A stretch of DNA of 64,000 nucleotides from Natrinema versiforme JCM 10478. Lineage in GTDB: Archaea; Halobacteriota; Halobacteria; Halobacteriales; Natrialbaceae. Both the position numbers and the translations under genes were made by a program. Within the stretch, counting starts at the first letter, position 1; every line of letters starts with the position of its first letter. The notes under the pieces were generated by a model. It was given only the letters and a program-made list of their open reading frames with translations. It was not told where the DNA came from and ran no database searches. The stretch covers positions 1-64,000 of the forward strand of contig NZ_AOID01000033.1 in assembly GCF_000337195.1 (NCBI RefSeq). Direction: 5' to 3'. Positions 59,020 through 64,000 of the stretch are shown piece after piece.

Positions 59020-61182
59020 ATGGATCCAAAGCGGGAACTCACCAGCGTCGACCTCGCCGCTCTCGTCGGGGAACTCGGGGCCTACGAGGGCGCGAAGGTC
59101 GACAAAGCGTACCTCTACGGCGACGACCTCGTCCGGCTCAAAATGCGGGACTTCGACCGCGGTCGCATGGAACTGATTCTCGAGGTCGGCGAGGTCAAGC
59201 GGGCCCACACGGTCGCCCCCGAACGGGTGCCAGACGCCCCCGGCCGGCCGCCGCAGTTCGCGATGATGCTCCGCAATCGCCTCTCGGGCGCGGACTTCGC
59301 CGGCGTCGAGCAGTACGAGTTCGACCGCATCCTCGAGTTCGTCTTCGAGCGCGACGACGGGACGACCCGGATCATCGTCGAACTGTTCGGGCAGGGCAAC
59401 GTCGCGGTCACCGACGGCGAGTACGAGGTGATCGACTGCCTCGAGACGGTGCGGCTCAAATCGCGAACGGTCGTGCCGGGCTCGCGCTACGAGTTCCCCG
59501 ACACCCGGACGAACCCGCTGACGGTCTCTCGAGAGGCGTTCGACCACGAAATGGACGACTCCGATACGGACGTGGTCCGCACGCTGGCGACGCAACTCAA
59601 CTTCGGCGGGCTCTACGCCGAGGAACTGTGTGTCCGCGCCGGCGTCGAGAAGGGGATGGACATCGACGACGCCGACGAGGACGTCTACGAGCGGCTCTAC
59701 GAGACGATCGAGCGGCTCGCGCTCGACATTCGGAACGGGAACTTCGATCCGCGGCTCTACCTCGAGCGCGACGACGAGGAAGCTGACGACGGAGAGGGCG
59801 AGAGTGAGGACGCCGACGCCAACGTCGTCGACGTGACGCCGTTCCCGCTCGAGGAGCACGACGACCTCGACGGAGAGGCCTACGACTCGTTCCTCTCGGC
59901 GCTGGACGACTACTTCTTCCGGCTCGAACTCGCCGAGGAAGAGGAGTCGGATCCGACCGATCAGCGGCCGGACTTCGAGTCCGAGATCGCCAAACAGGAG
60001 CGCATCATCGAGCAACAGCAGGGGGCGATCGAGGGCTTCGAGCAGGAGGCGGAGGAACTGCGCGAGCAGGCCGAACTGCTCTACGCGGAGTACGGGTTGG
60101 TCGACGACATCCTCTCGACGATTCAGGGGGCCCGCGAGCAGGACCGCTCGTGGGACGAGATTCGAGAGCGCTTCGAGGAGGGTGCCGAGCAGGGCATCGA
60201 CGCCGCCGAGGCCGTCGTCGACGTCGACGGCAGCGACGGGACAGTCACCGTCGACATCGACGGCGAACGGATCGGCCTCGTCGCCGGACGGGGCGTCGAG
60301 CAGAACGCCGACCGGCTCTACACCGAGGCAAAGCGCGTCGAGGAGAAAAAGGAGGGCGCGCTGGCCGCGATCGAGAACACTCGCGAGGACTTAGAAGAGG
60401 CCAAACGCCGCCGCGACGAGTGGGAGGCCGATGAGAGCGGACCCGCAGCGGAAACCGAGTCCGACGAGGACGAGGAAGAGACCCAACGCGACTGGCTCTC
60501 GGAGCCGTCCATTCCGATCCGCGAGAACGAACCGTGGTTCGACCGCTTCCGCTGGTTCCAGACCAGCGACGACTACCTCGTGATCGGCGGCCGCAACGCG
60601 GATCAGAACGAGGAACTCGTCAAGAAATACTTAGAGCCCGGCGACAAGGTCTTTCACACGCAGGCCCACGGCGGCCCCGTCACCGTGCTCAAGGCGACCG
60701 ATCCGAGCGAGGCGTCCTCGAGCGACATCGAACTGCCGGAGTCGAGCATCGAGGAGGCCGCCCAGTTCGCCGTCTCCTACGCCTCGGTCTGGAAGGACGG
60801 CCGCTACGCGGGCGACGTCTACGCCGTCGACTCCGATCAGGTCTCGAAGACCCCCGAGAGCGGCGAGTACTTAGAGAAGGGCGGGTTCGCGATCCGCGGC
60901 GACCGAACGTACTACCGGGATACGCCGGTCGGCGCGGCGGTCGGCATTCAGTGTGAGCCCTACACCCGCGTCATCGGCGGCCCGCCGTCGGCGATCGAAG
61001 CCCACGCGGTGACGACGATCGAACTCGAGCCCGGGCGGTACGCGCAGGCGGACGCGGCAAAGCGGCTCTACCGCCAGTTCCGCGAGCGCTTCGAGGACGA
61101 GACGTTCGTCCGCAAGATCGCCAGCCCCGACCGAATTCAACACTTCATGCCGCCGGGCGGCAGCCGGGTCGCGGACGACTGA
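59020..61182 (+). CDS. rqcH: Ribosome rescue factor RqcH (NEMF/Rqc2 family)
   Basis: The 720-residue protein binds stalled large ribosomal subunits and recruits tRNA to add C-terminal tails. It has an N-terminal NFACT-N domain with D102-R103 (the DR motif of B. subtilis RqcH), coiled coils (about 325-360 and 440-475), and the NFACT-R domain with D-D-Y-L-V-I-G-G-R-N-A-D-Q-N-E. The ATG at 59020 is the family start; a TATA-like TCTTTTTGA is about 28 nt upstream. The gene sits near pelota, also a rescue factor. Confidence 0.92.
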   Translation: MDPKRELTSVDLAALVGELGAYEGAKVDKAYLYGDDLVRLKMRDFDRGRMELILEVGEVKRAHTVAPERVPDAPGRPPQFAMMLRNRLSGADFAGVEQYEFDRILEFVFERDDGTTRIIVELFGQGNVAVTDGEYEVIDCLETVRLKSRTVVPGSRYEFPDTRTNPLTVSREAFDHEMDDSDTDVVRTLATQLNFGGLYAEELCVRAGVEKGMDIDDADEDVYERLYETIERLALDIRNGNFDPRLYLERDDEEADDGEGESEDADANVVDVTPFPLEEHDDLDGEAYDSFLSALDDYFFRLELAEEEESDPTDQRPDFESEIAKQERIIEQQQGAIEGFEQEAEELREQAELLYAEYGLVDDILSTIQGAREQDRSWDEIRERFEEGAEQGIDAAEAVVDVDGSDGTVTVDIDGERIGLVAGRGVEQNADRLYTEAKRVEEKKEGALAAIENTREDLEEAKRRRDEWEADESGPAAETESDEDEEETQRDWLSEPSIPIRENEPWFDRFRWFQTSDDYLVIGGRNADQNEELVKKYLEPGDKVFHTQAHGGPVTVLKATDPSEASSSDIELPESSIEEAAQFAVSYASVWKDGRYAGDVYAVDSDQVSKTPESGEYLEKGGFAIRGDRTYYRDTPVGAAVGIQCEPYTRVIGGPPSAIEAHAVTTIELEPGRYAQADAAKRLYRQFRERFEDETFVRKIASPDRIQHFMPPGGSRVADD

Positions 61183-61269
61183 GTCGCGAACCGGCCCCGA
61201 CTGGCTCGGTGCGCGAGACCGCGCGAGCAACCGCGTTTCGCCGTCACGTCGGCCGACCGCGACCCCGAT

Positions 61270-61572
61270 ATGTACGGCTCAACGCTCATTGGTGTCCCCG
61301 GACTAGCGCGTCCGATGATGCACCCACTCGAGGCGTTCGTCCCCGCGCAAGTCAGCGGTGGAATCGACGGGCCGATCATCGTCACCGCGGTCGTCCTCGT
61401 CGCGATGGTGGTCATGGTCGGTTTCGTGGTGTTTCTCGCGCTCGGTCCCGGTACGCAGCCGTATCAGGCGGAGCACGCGGAACCGACACCGACCGACGAT
61501 AGCGGCATCCGCGATACCGATGCGGAGGAGCCATCGGAGTCCCCGACGGAGTCCGGATCGGGCTCCGACTGA
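61270..61572 (+). CDS. Small single-helix membrane protein
   Basis: The 100-residue frame has one hydrophobic helix (I-I-V-T-A-V-V-L-V-A-M-V-V-M-V-G-F-V-V-F) and an acidic, Ser/Pro-rich tail. The true start may be ATG 61315 or 61318 (M-H-P-L-E-A-F-V-P), since the first ~15 residues are unlike the rest. No family is recognised. It lies between rqcH and pelota on the same strand. Confidence 0.6.
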   Translation: MYGSTLIGVPGLARPMMHPLEAFVPAQVSGGIDGPIIVTAVVLVAMVVMVGFVVFLALGPGTQPYQAEHAEPTPTDDSGIRDTDAEEPSESPTESGSGSD

Positions 61573-61686
61573 CGGGTGCGAGCCGGCTTCCCGCCGTCTC
61601 GGCTCTGCGGTCCCTATTTTGCCGTTCGAGGAGAGGCTGCACGTGCCGGGTCCACGACTACACGGCAGACCGTGGACGCGACTCGC

Positions 61687-61980
61687 ATGGCGGACATCGA
61701 TACCGACACCGACACGGAACCGGATCTCGGCACCGCGACCATCGTCTACGAGACGCCCGGCGAGACCGACGAGCGGGCCACCGTCGACAACGATCGAATC
61801 GCCTACTTTCAGGACCACTGGCTGTTCGCGTACGGCACCGACGAGAACGGCAACGACATCGTCCGTCGGGTCCCCAAAGAGCGCGTCCACTACGTCGAAC
61901 GCTCGGTCGACGAGATCGAGGAGACGTTCGAATCCGGCCTCGAGAAGGCCAAAGGAAAACTCGAGGCGTTGCGGGACTGA
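61687..61980 (+). CDS. Conserved hypothetical protein (97 aa)
   Basis: The protein starts with an Asp/Thr run (M-A-D-I-D-T-D-T-D-T-E), then R-I-A-Y-F-Q-D-H-W-L-F-A-Y and the helical end V-D-E-I-E-E-T-F-E-S-G-L-E-K-A-K-G-K-L-E. Haloarchaeal codon use and the ATG at 61687 support it. No function is known. It is convergent with the four-helix membrane protein gene. Confidence 0.65.
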   Translation: MADIDTDTDTEPDLGTATIVYETPGETDERATVDNDRIAYFQDHWLFAYGTDENGNDIVRRVPKERVHYVERSVDEIEETFESGLEKAKGKLEALRD

Positions 61981-62073
61981 GCGTCCCACCCGAACGCCGT
62001 CACCGACGAGGTCGAGCGTCCGGCCCGTGAGTTGCCGGCGCGCGCGAGCGATGGCGTCCGCTCGGCGATCAGT

Positions 62074-62685
62074 TCAGCGGTGTTTAGAAGCCGGTTCGTC
62101 GACGTGTGACTCCCGGATCGAGATACGGATGTCGGAGCCATCTTCGAGATCAGTCGTCGGCTGACCGGGGCTTCCCGGGTCGGACGAACCGCGTTCGACG
62201 GTTCGGAACCGATCGCGTTCGGCGGCGTCGTACGCCGAACTCATCGCGATCAGGAAGCCGACCATCGCCGTCACGAGCGCGACGACACCGATGGCGACGG
62301 CACCGATCGAGGCGACGACGCCGGAGAGGACTTCCCCGGAGACGAGCAGGGAGATAGCGGTGACGACCGCGATCAGAGTCAGGAGCCGGGCGAGCCGACC
62401 GGTGTCGAGGCCGCGGTAGGTCTTCTCGCCGGTCGTGTCGGCCAACACCGACAGGATCCCCTCGTAGGAGTCGTCGGTCCGGGCGTTCCCCAGCGAGTGG
62501 GTCGACTGTGCGATCCAGACGCCGGCGGTGAAGTTCAAGAACGCCACGAACGACACGAGGCCGACCTGTCCGTCGACGAACAGTCCCGTTGCGATCGCAC
62601 CCGTAAACGTCACCGCCATGATGGCGTGGGTCACGAGCGAGCGCGTGCCGAAGTCTTCCAATCGATCCATGTGTCCCATGTTCAT
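62074..62685 (-). CDS. Four-helix membrane protein, unknown function
   Basis: The 203-residue protein has four hydrophobic helices, two in the first third and two around 100-145. The charged N terminus M-D-R-L-E-D-F-G-T-R is conserved-looking, so ATG 62670 is another possible start. The C-terminal ~50 residues are hydrophilic. No family is recognised. It is divergent from pelota, with an AT-rich control region between them (ACAATAACCGTTATTTTC at 62742-62759). Confidence 0.65.
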   Translation of the reverse strand: MNMGHMDRLEDFGTRSLVTHAIMAVTFTGAIATGLFVDGQVGLVSFVAFLNFTAGVWIAQSTHSLGNARTDDSYEGILSVLADTTGEKTYRGLDTGRLARLLTLIAVVTAISLLVSGEVLSGVVASIGAVAIGVVALVTAMVGFLIAMSSAYDAAERDRFRTVERGSSDPGSPGQPTTDLEDGSDIRISIRESHVDEPASKHR

Positions 62686-62879
62686 ACCCAAACGAGGACC
62701 GTAACGCGGATAGCGTCGCGCCCTTACTATGTTGATTGGTGACAATAACCGTTATTTTCGACGGTCGCTGATAGGTTCCGCCGCTCGGCCGACCGCGACG
62801 AGGATCGACCGGGCGAGGTCGGAAACCCGCGGACACACCGATCGCAGCCCACTTACCGCCACCCCGTGAACGAACCCTC

Positions 62880-63947
62880 ATGCAGATCAAAGACCGGGAG
62901 CAGGTCGAGGGCGGCCGCGAGCGGATCACGGTCGTCCCCGAGAGCGTCGACGACCTCTGGCACCTGCAGTACGTCCTCGAGCCCGGCGACCGCGTCGCGG
63001 GCGATACGACCCGGCGGATCCAGCGCAACGACGACCAGATGCGGGATACGGGCGGTGAGCGCGAGCACATGTGGGTCGCTATCGCCGTCGAAGACATCGA
63101 ATTCCACAAGTTCGCCAACCGGCTGCGGATCGGCGGCGAGATCGTCGCCTGTTCGCGCGAGGACCAGCTGAACTTCCACCACACGCTCAACATCGAGGCC
63201 CGCGACGAGATCTCGATCGAGAAGCGGTTCAAACCCGATCAGGAGGCCCGCCTCGAGGAGGCCGAAGAAGCCACGGAGAACCCGGACGTGGCTATCGCCA
63301 CCGTCGAGGAGGGAGAGGCCCACGTGCACACGGTCGCTCAGTACGGCACCGAAGAGCGGGCGACGATCACTGGGACGACCGGGAAAGGCGAGTACGCCCG
63401 TGGCCGCTCGGAGCTATTCGAGGAGCTCGCGACGGTCCTCAAACGCCTCGAGGTCGACGCTATCATCCTCGCCGGGCCCGGCTTTACGAAACAGGACGCC
63501 TACAAGTACATTGAGCAGAACGAATCGGAACTCACCGAGTTGATCACGATGGTCGACACGGCGGCCGTCGGCGACCGGGGTGTCCACGAGGTGCTCAAGC
63601 GCGGTGCCGTCGCGGACGTCCAAGAGGAGACCCGCATCGAGAGCGAGGCCGAATACATCGACGAACTCACCCGCCGCATCGCCGACGGTGCCAAGGCGGC
63701 CTACGGCCCCGAACAGGTCAAAAAGGCCGCCGAGTTCGGCGCGATCGAACGCCTGCTCGTCCTCGACGATCGACTGCAGAAAGAGCGCGGTCCCGACGGC
63801 GAGTGGGCGATCAGCGTCGACGACATCGTCCGCACGACCGAACAGAAAGGCGGCGACGTGACCGTCTTCTCGAGCGAGTTCCCGCCCGGCCAGCAGCTGT
63901 CGAACCTCGGCGGGATCGCGGCCCTGCTTCGGTACCGACTCGAGTGA
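62880..63947 (+). CDS. pelA: mRNA surveillance protein Pelota (Dom34)
   Basis: The 355-residue protein has three domains. It starts [12 protein letters not shown], with domain A up to about residue 125, a central domain with [12 protein letters not shown] (about 200-215), and a C-terminal domain with [11 protein letters not shown]. It binds empty A sites of stalled ribosomes, working in archaea with aEF1A and ABCE1 to release subunits. It lacks the release-factor GGQ motif, as expected. It lies 1.7 kb after rqcH. Confidence 0.94.
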   Translation: MQIKDREQVEGGRERITVVPESVDDLWHLQYVLEPGDRVAGDTTRRIQRNDDQMRDTGGEREHMWVAIAVEDIEFHKFANRLRIGGEIVACSREDQLNFHHTLNIEARDEISIEKRFKPDQEARLEEAEEATENPDVAIATVEEGEAHVHTVAQYGTEERATITGTTGKGEYARGRSELFEELATVLKRLEVDAIILAGPGFTKQDAYKYIEQNESELTELITMVDTAAVGDRGVHEVLKRGAVADVQEETRIESEAEYIDELTRRIADGAKAAYGPEQVKKAAEFGAIERLLVLDDRLQKERGPDGEWAISVDDIVRTTEQKGGDVTVFSSEFPPGQQLSNLGGIAALLRYRLE

Positions 63948-64000
63948 GCGACTGCGGGCGACGGCCGCGAGCGGAATCGCCTACTGGACCTGCATTTCGT

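Noticed and set aside
1-64000. CRISPR array, tRNA or rRNA genes
   Set aside because: I looked for regular repeats with spacers and for tRNA-like cloverleaf arms and saw none; a tRNA scan would be needed to be certain.

Overview
The window is haloarchaeal chromosomal DNA, most like the Natrialbaceae (Natrinema/Haloterrigena type). It has high GC with strong GC at third codon positions, very acidic proteins, TATA boxes about 25-35 nt upstream of start codons with little or no leader, and archaeal information-processing genes (aEF1B, L21e, RpoF, DUF655, KsgA/Dim1, Elp3, NreA, RqcH, Pelota). The first 13 bases match the end of the Tn5/Nextera mosaic end, so the window probably starts at a contig edge and genuine sequence begins near base 14. 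No rRNA, tRNA or CRISPR array was seen.

Layout. 1-6.3 kb: small haloarchaeal families, an AI-2E-type permease, an NhaC antiporter and the PCNA-linked repair protein NreA. 6.6-7.05 kb: a zinc micro-protein (HVO_2753 type) with aEF1B. 7.27-8.98 kb: a tnpB-only IS200/IS605-family element carrying a tiny divergent gene and a chain of hairpins at its 3' end (candidate omega RNA). 9-17.4 kb: a metallo-hydrolase, a cystathionine gamma-synthase-type enzyme, then the archaeal block L21e-rpoF-(APC permease)-DUF655-ksgA-MscS-HemK2. 17.4-36.7 kb: metabolic and hypothetical genes, including a two-gene methionine synthase, a gene broken by a stop and a frameshift, a Gfo/Idh/MocA oxidoreductase, an HD phosphohydrolase, a gamma carbonic anhydrase, a ComEC-like MBL lipoprotein with DUF3006, and a RecJ-like S1/OB/DHH protein. 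37.3-43.6 kb: a complete mrpABCDEFG Na+/H+ antiporter operon on the minus strand. 43.8-47.5 kb: Elp3, a ZIP transporter and a hypothetical gene.

47.9-58.8 kb is an accessory island. It opens with a stand-alone type IIG restriction-methylation protein and continues as clearly AT-richer DNA. This holds a UPF0058 gene, a second tnpB element that has split a small gene in two, a cluster of small regulators (winged-helix, HalOD1, Bat-type HTH, Lrp/AsnC), and a membrane-protein gene flanked by 49-bp direct repeats and preceded by a 43-bp AC/AT/GT microsatellite palindrome. The island ends at a block of stacked hairpins that resembles a similar block upstream of L21e. 59-64 kb returns to core DNA with two ribosome-rescue genes, RqcH and Pelota.

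No complete new defence system is apparent. The most informative new observations are the two tnpB elements: shared end hairpins, structured 3' regions, a non-canonical RuvC-II position in both proteins, and an interrupted target gene that can be rejoined. Next come the direct-repeat/microsatellite cassette and the paired zinc-bearing and zinc-lacking methionine synthase barrels.
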